Shown: positions 1 through 10,490, numbered from the stretch's first letter. The stretch: DNA of 64,000 nt from Cepaea nemoralis (GCA_014155875.1 JACEFZ010018156.1:186001-250000); one strand, 5' to 3'. Notes: generated by a model from the sequence alone, not told the origin. A program made the numbers and translations.

Positions 1-371
1 ATGAAACAAACACATTTAGAAGGCTGTCACTCAAACAATAACATGAAACAACCACATTTAGAAGGCTATCACTCAAACAATAACATGAAACAACCACATT
101 TAGAAGGCTGTCACTCAAACAATAACATGAAACAAACACATTTAGAAGGCTACCACTCAAACAATAACATGAAACAAACACATTTAGAAGCCTGTCACTC
201 AAACAATAACATGAAACAACCACATTTAGAAGGCTGTCACTCAAACAATAACATGAAACAACCACACTTAGAAGGCTGTCACTCAAACAATAACATGACA
301 CAACCACACTTAGAAGGCTGTCACTCAAACAATAACATGACACAACCACATTTAGAAGGCTATCACTCAAA
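1..371. repeat. 42-bp tandem repeat, about 9 copies
   Basis: Units of 42 bp begin with atgaaacaaacacatttaga and end in cactcaaacaataac. Copies differ by a few substitutions (tgtcac/tatcac, acaaaca/acaacca). Because 42 is a multiple of three, a frame stays open through the array, but this is a by-product of the period and not a gene. The array is cut by the window edge, so its full length is unknown. Confidence 0.95.
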
Positions 372-379
372 CTCTGTTT

Positions 380-577
380 TAAAATTGACCGGGGCTCCCA
401 GGTCGACCCGGCCTAACATGGCCACCAGAAAATGCCTTGGGAAGTAAAGGTGATCACATGACCCGCTGAGTGCTGATTGGTCTATGTGGTATTGACCACA
501 TCACCCACTGAGTGCTGATTGGTCGACACAAATAAGAGTCTATCATCACATGCCCAATACACCATGAGGTGTGTTAC
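380..577 (+). mobile_element. SINE fragment, family D (gctgattggtctata family)
   Basis: This carries the motif gagtgctgattggtct twice (near 468 and 510) and the cccaggtcgacccggcctaa segment. The same block recurs at about 46645-46885, 46135-46215, 24690-24905 (minus) and, as a tandem array, at 49775-50205. The best copy (46.6 kb) has a tRNA-like head, so this is a tRNA-derived SINE. The copy here lacks the head. Confidence 0.55.
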
Positions 578-788
578 AGGGCTCTTGACTTACTGACATG
601 ACTTGAAATCTGTATTTAATATTACATTCCAATTCCTTGATGAAAAGGTTAACATTGATTGTGTTTTTTCAAGTGATAGCAATTGGAATACTTGTTTTAG
701 AATGTCTCTTTACTTACTGACATGATTTGAAATCTTCATTTAATATTATATTCCGATTCCATGATGAAAAGTTTAGCATTGATTATTA

Positions 789-1243
789 TATTAGTGCAGG
801 TCCGCATGGCCGAATGGATAAGAACACATGTTCTTAAACATCCATTGCCCCGGGAAGGTTAACCCGGTCAACAAATGCCCGCAGAAGTCGGATGTGTCGG
901 CCTAACGGCGCAAGAACGCAGCTCTGCTGTAAACAGGCACAACGCAATCACATCCGAAAAAAAACTCCGGATGAACGAAGAAGAAGAAGAAGAAAACATC
1001 CATTGTGCTGATGGCGAGGTAAGCGGTTCGACCTCTACACCGGATAGCTGGACTAAAATGTTGACCTGCCATCCTTGACTTGGGGACATTAATTACAAGT
1101 ACCTCTAAAGTCAGAGTGGATTGATGGCAAGGGACACTGTTAATAGGGAAAGCTAACCCACATGCAAAATTCAATCCATCACTACTATAAATAGTGTGTA
1201 TGGACTACGCTTTAGTTCAAAGCGAGCAAGCGCCCCAAAAAAA
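789..1243 (+). mobile_element. Complete tRNA-headed SINE (family E) with target-site duplication
   Basis: The element is flanked by the 11-bp direct repeat attgattatta at 778-788 and 1244-1254 and ends in an A run. The head resembles a tRNA gene: an A-box-like tggccgaatgg near 807 and, after removing the nested insert at 848-995, a B-box-like ggttcgacctc near 1025. The body (gacctgccatccttgacttg, gatggcaagggacactg, aaagcgagcaagcgc) recurs at 19975-20140 and 26145-26405. Known of SINEs: pol III promoter, mobilised by LINE machinery. Confidence 0.85.
848..995 (+). mobile_element. 148-bp GAA-tailed retroposon (family A) nested in the SINE
   Basis: It starts ccccgggaaggttaacccgg and ends in (gaa)n. 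It is flanked by the 10-bp direct repeat acatccattg at 838-847 and 996-1005. Four further copies lie at 2814-2950 (-), 38889-39045 (+), 44800-44934 (-) and 47477-47607 (+). Those at 38.9 and 47.5 kb share a nearly identical 5' start and also have short direct repeats. Near the 3' end an inverted repeat (catccg ... cggatg) flanks an A run. I see no clear tRNA A/B boxes. It is a short non-autonomous retroposon of unidentified origin. Confidence 0.8.
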
Positions 1244-1742
1244 ATTGATTATTAGTTTGTGTTTGTTCAAGTGATAACAATTATAATACTTGTTTTTAAA
1301 TGTCTGTTTAGTTACTGACATGACTTCAAATCTTCAGTTAATATTATATTCCGATTCCATGATGAAAAGGTTAAGCATTGATTATTAGTTTGTGTTTTTT
1401 TTCAAGTGATAACAATTAGAATACTTGTTTTAGAATGTCTCTTTACTTACTGACATGATTTGAAATCTGTATTTAATATTACATTCTGATTCCATGATGA
1501 AAAGGTTAGTATTGATTGTGTTTGTTCAAATGATAACAAGTAGAAAACTTGTTTTAAAATGTTTCATCCTTAAAGTTTTTAGTCTTACTTGTATGTACAT
1601 ACATACTAAATAAACATAAACAATATATAAATAATGTGCAGCTGTCAACTGTCCCTGTGTTGTGTCATGTATGCATCACCAAGACCTGGATGTGTTTTAC
1701 TGGTGTTCACTGGCTAATCTTCAGTCTGGCATCTCTTTTCAG

Positions 1743-1894
1743 GGAGTAGAAGTGACCAACTTCTCCACCAGCTGGAACAATGGCTTGGCATTCTGTGCAC
1801 TCATCCATCACTTCTTCCCAAATGCATTCGATTTTGCTAAGCTGGATCCCAAACAGAGGCGCTACAACTTTACCCTGGCTTTTGACACAGCTGA
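1743..1894 (+). CDS. Smoothelin-like exon: CH domain core
   Basis: The acceptor is ctcttttcag before 1743 and the donor is GA|gtaaga after 1894. The exon is 152 bp: 50 codons plus two bases. The product begins GVEVTNFSTSWNNGLAFCAL and ends RRYNFTLAFDTA, matching CH helices that include the conserved W-x-DG-(L/M)-A-(F/L)-CAL segment, here W-NNG-LAFCAL. The preceding exon, which should supply the ...KTRGY part of the CH domain, was not found downstream of position 1, so the gene is partial in this window. Confidence 0.88.
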
Positions 1895-4800
1895 GTAAGA
1901 TTTACTGACCAAAGGCTATGCACCATGTTTCATATATTCATTTATATCACAGATTATTATTGTGTTAACATTGACTGAATTTCTCAAACATTATGTATAA
2001 TTGTGATTTGATCTTTCAGACATAAAAAGTTAGTTACATATCCTTTACAGGATGTTTGCAGTCAATACCAGCATTTTTTGTAATTGTTGATGTCTTGGCA
2101 AGTTTACCTTCAGTAGTTTGCCGTTGCTTTCTGAACAGCTGGCACCCATACTGTTTTGTAAAAAACCAGCACAACATGGTCTGCTGCCAAATTGCGTGCA
2201 GCTGTATTTCAAGCGCGGGTATGTGGGGTCATGAACCACGTCCATAACCCCTTCGCCACGGAGACCGGCTCTTTCAGATGTTTTGCATATCCTTTACAGG
2301 ACATCGCTGTCAACATCAGCATCTTTCAGCTGATTGTTGATTTCTTGGCAAGATTACGCTCAGTAGTTTGCCATTGCTTTCTGAGCAACCGGCTCCATAC
2401 TCTCATAAGTCACTGGCATGACCCGAACCGCTTCCAATTCTCATGCGCTCATGTCAACCACGAAAGTATTTGAGGTTACGGAGAAAGCTGCTAACTACTT
2501 GGCCAGGGAGACCGGCTCTTTCAAATATACCAAAGTAAAAGATGTGAACAGTGTATTCCCTTTGTGAATTTAAAAAAGAAAGCCATAATTCAGTAGGCTG
2601 CACAATGTTGCCTGGTATATTTCCCTGCATCTTCTCAGGTGCACACTGTAGGGTTAGTATCACATGAAGTGAATAGATGAATCATATTCCAGCTGAAATA
2701 CTTCACACACATACACACACACACACACAGCCACTGATAATGATAGCATGTGGAACATTTCTTTCCCCCATAGTAATGCATATTCACTACTAAGTCTTTC
2801 TGTCTGCACCACAGGGTTCTTCTTCTTCTTTGCGTTCATCCGGAGTGTTTTTTCAGATGTGATTGCGGTGTCCGGTTAGGCAGCATTGGGCCAAAACTCT
2901 TAGGCCAACACATCCGACTTTTAGCATGCAATGTTGACCAGGTTAGCATTCCTGGGAGACTCACTTTTGTGGTACCATCCACATCCCAGCTGGTCAAGTT
3001 ACAGTCGAAGACTTCATGGTCATCCATCAAGGGAAGGCAGGGACAGTCCATGGCATTTTCCACCATCCAGGGTGGCTTCCATAGTTGCAGAGCCGACACA
3101 TAGCACCCAGATGCTGGGCTCATTGAGGGAATCATCACGTCCTGCTCATGGCTACTTTAATTCCTCACTTTAATGTATTGGGCATTTCGTTCACCCCGAG
3201 CCATTCCCGCACAAACCAGACCGGTCTGCAGATGATATCCACTTAGCGAGTTTTCAATTCGGACATGTGCTTGTTAAGTTGTGCCCGGGGACAATATAGT
3301 CAGAGCTGTTCCAGGCATGACGGACATTTGGAAAACTAGCTAGTCAGAGCTGTTCCGGACAAGAGCAGCATTCGGAAACTAGTTAGTCAGAGCTGTTCCT
3401 AGCACGAGGGACAATCAGAAACTAGCTAGTCAGAGCAGTTCCGAACGTTAAGGACATTCGGAAGACTAGTTAGTCAGAGCTTTTCCGACCACGAAAGACA
3501 TTTCACTCAGACCTAATTGCGTAGTGCCAGTTTTTATTTTGCTGCCCGAAGGCCGGCCCTTCCGACTTCGGCGGGCATTATTTAATGAGGTTACCCTTCC
3601 TCGGGTTTCGAGACACATTAGACTCTCAGCTGGTCATGGTAGACTGGTCAAAGACATCACGGTCAACCCTCAAGAGAAGGCAGGGGCAGACCATGGGCAT
3701 TCCCCGCTATCCAAGGAGGCTTCCATAATTGCAGAGCCGGCACATATTGCTCTAAGACTGTGTTCACCGTAGGAATTGCCATATCCTGCTCATGGCTGCT
3801 TTAATTCCTCACTTCCATGTATTGGGCATTTCGCTTGCCACTGGTCGCTCAAGTACAAACCAGGAACGGTCAGTCTGCGGACGACATCCACTAGGTAAGC
3901 TTTCGCTTCGGACTTCGGATCACGCAATGGATTCGCTAGCCAAGCATTCCATTTCGTGTTATTGAGACATTTTTCCACCTTTGACTACACTCTCTATGAG
4001 TATAGATATAGACATTTTTCGTAACCATTTCGTGCGACTGTGGCACTTTTTCTACCTTTAGTACTCGCTCACGAGGTAGGCTACATGTGCTGCCGGCTCA
4101 ATACCTTACCTCCGTGAGTCAGTGAGCGAGAAACGGCCAGGCCCTCTCGTCCATGGATCCCTCATATCCACCAGCTGAGAGCCTTCGAACATGTATCAGC
4201 TGAGCATGTAGCGTGCCCAGCATCTCACATCCATGTGTCGGTAGGTGAGTATCCGCCTGGCTCTGACATCTGAGGGTTTATGGCTTAGAGGCGTTCAGCC
4301 ATATCCCTTGACTGGGAGCCTTAGAGTATGTGTCCGGACCAAGAATTAGCGGCATCGTGCGCCTGATTTAGACATTGACTGCTATCCTCAGTCTACCTGC
4401 AGAGCAGCAGGTTGTGTCTCTCTTAGTTTGGCCCCTACCCCAAGAGCTGTCCGACATGTAGTTGTGCTTCCGTCGGCATAGCACTAGGGGTCACTGGTAC
4501 ACGCAAGGTCCCCCAACCCACCACAAGGGGGGGGGGGGGGGGGTTCTAAACAACTAATTACTGAACCTTCAGCATCATTGTTCATGAATTTGTTGTTTGT
4601 TGAATACAATATGCCATTTCTTTGTTGAACTGTCTTGTCACAGCAAGTTTCTATGTGTGGCTGAAGCCTCTGTGTTGTCAGAGCAAGTGTGTATATGTGG
4701 GCATATGTTTACTAGCCATATCTATCGAAACATTGATTTCCTTGTCTTTCTTCACATTTTATTCACAGTGTTGTTCTCACAAGCTGACAAATGTCCTTTT

Positions 4801-6570
4801 CTCTTGTCTCCCTCCCATCTTATTTATTTTCCATGATAACTGCTTACAGGAAAAAGACCAGCCCAATGGGTGTGTGGTGTCTGACCTTGTTTAGTATTGC
4901 TCTTGTCCTATGTCGGTGGCCGTTATGTAGGTAGTTATATGTAATTACTGAAACTGAAGGGAATACTTTTATATGGATCACAAAAGTTCATCTTTGATGT
5001 GATGATCATGAAAGATTAGATAAACATCATGCTAGGTGATGCTGATGGCATGGTGGGGAAATGTGATGGTACACGATGATTGATGACATGATAGATGATG
5101 ATGGATTATCATAGATACCATTTGTTGATAGATGGTATTGGATTATGGTGGATGACATACGATAAATGATGCTGGTGGACAAGCTTAGGTCAAATAATGA
5201 TACTGGAGAACATAGTAATGACTGAAAAGGTCAGCTGTAGAAGAAAAAGACCAAGATTGATGGTCTCCGATAACATGGGGGAGTATCAATCAATAGAACT
5301 GATCCAGAACAGCAGGGATGAGATCTGTGCAGAGACATGAACACCTATGCCACACGTGAGCTAGCCAGATGATGATGATGATGACATGTCAGATAGCCAT
5401 GCTGTGAGGTCACATCAACTTTACCGCACAGATAGCCATGCTGTGGGTTCACATCAACTTTACCACACAGATAGCCATGCTGTGAGGTCACATCAACTTT
5501 ACCACACAGATAGCCATGTTGTGGGGTCACATCAACTTTACCGCACAGATAGCCATGCTGTGGGGTCACATCAACTTTATCGCACAGACAGCCATGCTGT
5601 GGGTTCACATCAACTTTACCGCACAGATAGCCATGCTCGTGGGTTCACATCAACTTTACTCACAGAAGCATGGTGAGGTAACATCAACTTACTGCACAGA
5701 TAGCCATGCTGTGGGTCACATCAACTTTATAACACACAGATAGCCATGCACTGTGAGAGACACATCAACTTTACCACAAGAGAGCCATTGCTGTGAGGTA
5801 ACATTCAACTACCCGCAAGATAGCCATGCTGTGAGGTTCAATGATTAACACACAGATAGCCATGCTGTGAGGAGTATATTTTTTTACACACAGCTAGCCA
5901 TGCTGTGAGTTACATCAACTTTATCACAGAGATAGCTATTTTTCAGGTGTGATCTATTTTACCACACAGATAACGGATCTGCATTTTTGTTACATAAAAT
6001 TTACCACACAGTTTATAGCCAAGCTGGGAGGTCACATCAACTTTGACCACAAGATAGCCATGCTTTGAAGGTCACATCAACTTTACCCACAGATAGCCAT
6101 GCTGGAGTACATCAAATTTACACACAGATAGCATTTTTGTGGTTCACTTCATCAACTTTATCTCACAGATAGCCATTGTTGTGGGCAATCAAATTTACCG
6201 CCACAGATTAGCCATATGTGGTTAACATTGCTTTACAACAGGCATGCTATTAACATCAACTTTACTACACAGAAGCCATGTTGTGGGGTAATCAACTTTA
6301 CCGCACAGATAGCCATTTGCTGGGTGTCACATAAATTATCGCACAGACAGCCAATCTACTGTGATCATGTGTATGAAATCTCAAATGAACACTTCATTCT
6401 TCTATCCTGTCTTCTGCAGGAAAGAGGCGGACATTGCACCCTTACTAGACGTAGAAGACATGGTGAAAATGAAGAACCCAGACTGGAAGTGTGTCTTCAC
6501 TTATGTCCAGAGTATTTACAGACACTTGAGAGACCATGAGAACAACAAGGCAGGCCCCATTGAGCAGTAA
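1743..6570 (+). CDS. Smoothelin-like protein, C-terminal part (two exons seen)
   Basis: Two exons joined at a phase-2 intron encode the second half of a calponin-homology (CH) domain and the C-terminus. Exon 1 carries the CH core VTNFSTSWNNGLAFCALIHH, and exon 2 carries LLDVEDMVKM and PDWKCVFTYVQSIYRHL before a stop. This order, with the protein ending just after the CH domain, is typical of smoothelin and smoothelin-like proteins, which bind actin filaments and associate with contractile or cytoskeletal structures. Earlier exons should lie before the window. The 4.5-kb intron holds SINEs, an unclassified GC-richer element and a 39-bp array. Assignment among SMTN, SMTNL1 and SMTNL2 cannot be made. 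An alternative CH-domain family is less likely given the VEDM...PDWKCV ending. Confidence 0.85.
2046..2275 (-). mobile_element. SINE family C, copy 1
   Basis: Read on the minus strand it contains the family blocks gcaacggcaaactactgaag, cttgccaagacatcaac and tcctgtaaaggat. The same blocks recur at 2289-2520 (-), 19720-19960 (+), 30735-30935 (+), 34200-34440 (+), 39482-39716 (-) and 45955-46135 (-). A tRNA-like region with cgcgcttgaaatacag lies in the 5' part. It is an old, diverged copy. Confidence 0.7.
2289..2520 (-). mobile_element. SINE family C, copy 2
   Basis: This is a second minus-strand copy directly beside copy 1, with the same tcctgtaaaggat 3' block and gcaatggcaaactactgagc core. 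Its 5' part (agccggtctccctggccaag on the minus strand) resembles a tRNA 5' half. Two adjacent same-strand copies suggest either repeated insertion at one site or a local duplication. Confidence 0.7.
2814..2950 (-). mobile_element. GAA-tailed retroposon family A, minus copy
   Basis: It begins on the plus strand with ttcttcttcttctttgcgtt (the reversed GAA tail) and continues catccggagtgttttttcag, then to gttgaccaggttagcattcc (the reversed 5' end). It is more diverged than the copies at 848, 38889 and 47477. No target duplication was recognised. Confidence 0.75.
2951..4526. other. Unclassified GC-richer repetitive block with internal duplication
   Basis: This block is visibly richer in G+C than its flanks. 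A segment of roughly 290 bp occurs twice in the same orientation (about 2985-3275 and 3625-3915), sharing gcagagccg(g/a)cacat, ctgctcatggct and tgtattgggcatttcg. Between the copies (3297-3510) lie five tandem ~43-bp units starting tagtcagagctgttcc. A near-palindromic stretch sits around 3545-3575. I see no coding domain. It may be a non-coding part of a transposable element, but no terminal repeats or target duplications were found. Confidence 0.5.
4527..4543 (+). repeat. Run of 17 G
   Basis: This is a homopolymer of 17 G in the smoothelin-like intron, at the right end of the GC-richer block. Length estimates for such runs are unreliable in assemblies. Confidence 0.95.
4544..5224. other. Intron, no gene seen; degenerate GAT-rich stretch
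   Basis: This is AT-rich intronic sequence. From about 5000 to 5180 it is dominated by imperfect gatgat/gatgatg motifs, a decayed trinucleotide repeat. No exon with splice sites and a conserved frame was seen. Confidence 0.6.
5225..5385 (+). mobile_element. LINE 3'-end fragment (RTE-like)
   Basis: Broken frames read like the C-terminal tail of many LINE reverse transcriptases: an arginine-rich stretch (GRRRPRLMVSD) followed by a degenerate I-x-N-S-R-D-E-I-C segment, ending in a gat repeat tail. It is short and decayed. Confidence 0.4.
5386..6355. repeat. 39-bp tandem repeat, about 25 copies, noisy in the right part
   Basis: The unit includes gatagccatgctgtggggtc followed by acatcaactttaccgcaca. 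Copies from 5386 to about 5640 are regular and keep several frames open. From 5640 onward they carry many one- or few-base indels (for example gctcgtggg, catgcactgtgagagac). The array lies in the smoothelin-like intron just upstream of its last exon. The sudden change in regularity could be an old decayed flank or poor sequence polishing. Confidence 0.9.
6420..6570 (+). CDS. Smoothelin-like terminal coding exon
   Basis: The acceptor is tcttctgcag before 6420. The first G completes the GA left by exon 1743-1894, giving glutamate. The product reads KEADIAPLLDVEDMVKMKN, PDWKCVFTYVQSIYRHL, then RDHENNKAGPIEQ and TAA at 6568-6570. It is the last part of the CH domain plus a short hydrophilic tail, the usual end of smoothelin-family proteins. 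Confidence 0.9.
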
Positions 6571-7051
6571 ATGTTGTTACAAACTGATACCAATATTGTA
6601 GATGATTTTGCTCTGATATTTATGTTTTTATAGTGTTATATATTTTTTAAAATATATGAAAGTTAGTGGTGTACATGAAACTGAATTTCATGCAGAGCTG
6701 TTCTATTTTTCATGTGTGATCTTATTTTAAAACTCTTGGATCTGACATTTTTGTTAATGATTTTTATTTTCAAACATGTTTATGCCAGCTTTGGCTTAGG
6801 GCATGCTAGAAGTAACTATGACTACAATGACTAAGCATAATATTTGACTGCTGGAACTGTTGCTCTAGTAACAATGTATATACAGACTTGGTATATACAG
6901 ACTTGGCTTGCACAGCTGTAGATTAGTTCTCACATTAGCCTCTGAGCTTTGTTGTGGCAAAAATTAAAAGCCAAACTAGACTATATTGTATAACTTGCTT
7001 TACAAACTGGCATCATTAATCATTGGATTTCAGCCATTTGTGAATAATAAA
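6571..7051 (+). other. Smoothelin-like 3'UTR and likely poly(A) signal
   Basis: AT-rich sequence follows the stop. The first good AATAAA is at 7046-7051, about 480 bases downstream of the stop. No other coding signal is present. Transcript data would be needed to prove the end. Confidence 0.5.
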
Positions 7052-7779
7052 AAACATATTTCACTTTGTGAATTAGAAATATATTTATGCTTTGCAAATA
7101 TTTATACAGCTTTGTATATTTATTTTACGACATTTATCAAATCTTTAAGCAGCCTTTGACTAATGTCATGAGAGTTGTCTTAAAGTATGTTTATATTTTT
7201 GTATTCAACGTTCACTGCATCATTTCTCTCTCATACTTTCATACTTTGGTGTTTTTCTTACATGTAAGCAAGACATAAATGTAGCATGCAAACTAACATA
7301 GTAACAGACTAATTACATGCTCCAGCTATCATTCTGTTGGGATTTGTTCTGTTCTCACATATCTGGATTGTCAAGTGTTCTTCCTTTTCTGATTTAATTT
7401 GTGTATTCAGCTTTGAAAGGTATTTTCCTTTTTTTTTTTTTTAGGTTAACAGTGTATTCTGGCACACATTTTTATGTGTTCTTTTTTTAGCATAGGGGTG
7501 ATTTAAATATGTCAGGAAGCACAATTTGTTCAATTGTGCAAGAACTTGAGCTGCTCTAACCTTTTTACAGACAAACTGAAATGTTTTTGTTGTTCATGCA
7601 AGTATGTGGTCTTACCATGTCATTGTAATGTTCCTTTTGTCAACATTTCAGCTACGTAAGCTCTGATGGAATTATTTCTTGTGAAATGTCTTCAGATATT
7701 TCCAGTCCAAACAATAATATTCAGCAGTCACATAATGACATGCCATATCAGGTTGTTGAGTCAGAAGACATAGAATTCT
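7052..7779. other. Intergenic, nothing recognised
   Basis: This is AT-rich sequence with T-runs (around 7430-7442). Only short random ORFs are seen, with no repeat family or RNA gene. Confidence 0.5.
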
Positions 7780-8110
7780 GTCAACATGACGTATTTCGCC
7801 TGTTGTCCCCACATTGGCCCTCCACCAATTCACTCCCAGCCCTGTGCTGTCTCCTGTAGCTCCATCTATGTCTTCCCTTGTTATTAATGTCTGTCTCAGC
7901 TCCATCTATGTCTTCCCTTGTTATTAATGTCTGTCTCAGCTCCATCTATGTCTTCCTTGTTATTAATGTCTGTCTCAGCTCCATCTATGTCTTCCCTTGT
8001 TATTAATGTCTGTCTCTAATTCTCTTGTCCGCGTATCTTTAGGTCTCCCTCCATTTCACTTTCCCTGTGGGATCCAGCCAAGGGACTGTTATTCTCAGGT
8101 TTGTGTGAAC
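7780..8110 (-). mobile_element. LINE 3'-end fragment with 43-bp tandem repeat
   Basis: On the minus strand, degenerate frames read like LINE C-termini, for example GGRPKDTRTREL upstream of a W-R-x-L-V-like region ending SELVEGQCGDN. Within it, at 7850-8017, a 43-bp unit containing agctccatctatgtcttccc and ttgttattaatgtctgtctc is repeated four times. It appears to be a local amplification of LINE-derived sequence. Confidence 0.45.
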
Positions 8111-8754
8111 CTGTCACTCCACCATAGATCGTGTCGTGTGGCCGCCCTTTAACTTCATCTTGGTAAATTACTGTTGAGGTGTCCGCATACCTTCCACATA
8201 CATACCATACATATTCTATTGTGGGTGAAGTATCCGCAAACCTTCCACAAACATACCATAAATATTCTATTGTTGGTGACATTTCTCATTTTCCAGGGCA
8301 GCATCCATTTACAGACTACAGCCACAAAATGGGAAATGTCGATTAGTGTGTATGTATTTTGTTTTAATAGAATTGTATCTAAACACTCAGAAACAAAAGA
8401 AGGATCAGTATTTGGTACAAGCTCAGATCACGAAGTGAGAGACCAGGTAGACAAAGAACAATGGGATCTAATAGTATTTGCTACAAAGAGCCTTGTAGGT
8501 TTGGAAAGCCAGCATACAAAGAGAATGAAGTGTCAGTTATGTAGGTTAGCAACACAGAAGAAATGCACAGAGCACTAGGCATTGTAAATGTGAAGTTATT
8601 ACTGAACATGGAGAGCTGTTGCAAGTATTCTGCCTGTAGGTGTACAAATTGTTGCAAGTTTGGAAAACTTAGAAAGAATGATAGTATCGTCATCTATAGC
8701 ATTTTCAGCTTTCTGCCTAGAGTAACTTAATATTCACAATTGTTTGTGTCATTC

Positions 8755-8910
8755 AATTTCTTCTTCGTCTTCCACATGATTCACCTGCTTCTAATTCTCT
8801 TCTCCGGCTGTTGAGAGGTCGCCCTCTATTTCTGTGGCCCCGTGGGTAGCAGAGAAAGCACTCTAGTTATACCATTAACAGGTTTTCTCAATACAATTCT
8901 TATCCAGTCA
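8755..8910 (-). mobile_element. Short LINE 3'-end fragment
   Basis: Minus-strand frames show GRPLNSRRRELEAG, equivalent to the arginine-rich GRP segment of the fragment at 7780-8110. It is heavily decayed. 8111-8754 holds only AT-rich sequence and short ORFs. Confidence 0.35.
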
Positions 8911-9214
8911 CATCATCCTTTCCTCATCTCTTGATTTGCTGGAATTTGTTTTGTCAACTCATTCATGTTCATTTATCAATTATGCTAGATGGTGCCAGAT
9001 TTCTTAGCTGCATGCACACACACACCCACACACACTGAGTTAGCTTTGACAAGCTTACTGTGTTAGACATTACCACTTTGTTTTTGTGTGATCACGGGTG
9101 TCCAGTTTTGAAAAGAAAACAGAACTTAGTGTATCAGTGAAGATGTACATGTGTATGAGCCAGACGTGTACAGCCATTCTCAGTGACAATAGTATAACTA
9201 TAAAGTTCTTTTTT

Positions 9215-9400
9215 CTCTGAAACCCACAGGACAAATGGAAAAGATGGAGACCTAAATACACATGGAGAATAGAATTAGAGACAAATTAATTATATGAAGA
9301 GGGCATGGGGGGAGCTGTAGGAGACAGCAAACGATAAGATGGCTTGGCACGGGTTGGTTGAGGGCCTGTGGTGCCTGGGGATACAGGGCAGAATAAATAG
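9215..9400 (+). mobile_element. LINE 3'-end fragment (gttggttgag-ggcct type)
   Basis: The sequence ggcatggggggagctgtagg followed by agacagcaaacgataagatg, then gcttggcacgggttggttga and ggcctgtgg, closely matches segments at 31495-31680, 36100-36220 (part), 37300-37410 and 56935-57100. In the 37.3-kb copy it translates as [16 protein letters not shown], the standard W-x-x-L-V-E-G-L ending of a LINE polyprotein. Confidence 0.6.
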
Positions 9401-10212
9401 TATTACCATTGTGTTAATGGCTAAAGCTGAAACATTCAAAAATTATAACCAGGGTCAAATGGAACAAATAAACTTAGTACACATTACTGACTACAAATAC
9501 TCACATTTTGTCACAACACAACAAGTGTTTATAACAGTAGCAATCTGGGTATTTGAGACAAAAAAATTATGGCTTTACACTGTGATATTTCCCCAAAAAA
9601 AATTCCATAAAAGCAGACAGACAATTGTATGACACTGCTAAATAAATAAACTAAAGAAGTTGACAGAAAAAGCTCATGAGTATGTACATTTACAAAGAAA
9701 TTTAAGATAAGTTTTTCTTTTAATTTTGCAAGGTCTCATGTCATTTATGCTGAAAGTTAGCCATTTTGCTATAATTGATGCAACAGCTTTTGAGCTTCAC
9801 TGTTCAGCTCAATGCCATGCGGAGAAATCTGCATGTGTGTGTGAGTTGGTTGTGTTCCACATCAAGTATTTTTATTATCATTTTTATGAGCATGTGTTTT
9901 CAAAGTATCTATTCACAATGTGTGTTTTATGCTTCTTTATACCATTCAGTAATCTCAATGCTTGCTTCTGGCTGTTCACTGTTCATATTTGAAAACCACA
10001 CAGTTATCTACAGGGTAAATAGCTCACTGAAATACAACAACAGCTCTGTATTTGACACTTGTATATTCTGCCCTCACAAAGTCTTTATTTCTCTTGTGCT
10101 GCAGCAACTCTACTGGCAAGAAAGTACCAAACTTGTATTACACATGAAACCTTTGAATGAAATTAACTCATGTTATTTCTGTTAAAACAGATATCTGCTA
10201 TGTAATTTCACT
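9401..10212. other. Intergenic, no recognised gene
   Basis: This is AT-rich. Two overlapping plus-strand ORFs (88 and 136 codons) are present around 9726-10185. They have skewed composition, no recognisable domain and no splice context, and I do not consider them genes. Confidence 0.5.
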
Positions 10213-10490
10213 GTTTCAGAAGTACATTTCAAGATGTTTAAATGTGAATATCTATAATTGCTGAAGACAATGAATCTTTCCTGTGTACACACGCCTGAGT
10301 TTGTCCTGGCAGGGACTGAACAAATATGCTGATTCAAACATCTATCCACATCTGCTTAGTCAGTCCGAAGACTGGTGTTGAATTCATGTGATCACCGCAC
10401 TCCAATGTTCCCTGTATATAAACCATGACGTCTATGCAAGCTGCATATATTGAATATGAGCAAATATTTGACCAGCACTGAGAGTTGCAG
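10213..10490. repeat. Direct duplication, left copy
   Basis: This matches 11708-11958 in the same orientation. Both contain gtttcagaagtacatttcaa, gaatatctataattgctgaa, gcctgagtttgtcctggcag, ctatccacatc and gaccagcatTgagagttg-like ends, with small indels. It is a local segmental duplication of about 0.27 kb, with its copy 1.5 kb away. Confidence 0.85.

Larger units (their letters stand above)
586..1565. repeat. ~125-135 bp AT-rich tandem repeat, split by a SINE
   Basis: Four to five copies start with ttactgacatgattt(g/c)aaat near 590, 712, 1310 and 1445. Each continues through aatattacattc, atgatgaaaaggtta and caagtgataacaat. The second copy is interrupted at 789-1243 by a complete SINE insertion. 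The retroposon therefore landed after the array had formed. Confidence 0.8.

Noticed and set aside
1..6355. Tandem arrays of 39-59 bp as possible CRISPR arrays (also 25.0, 44.9, 51.4 and 59.7 kb)
   Set aside because: Units are head to tail without unique spacers, and the context is an animal genome. They are minisatellites.
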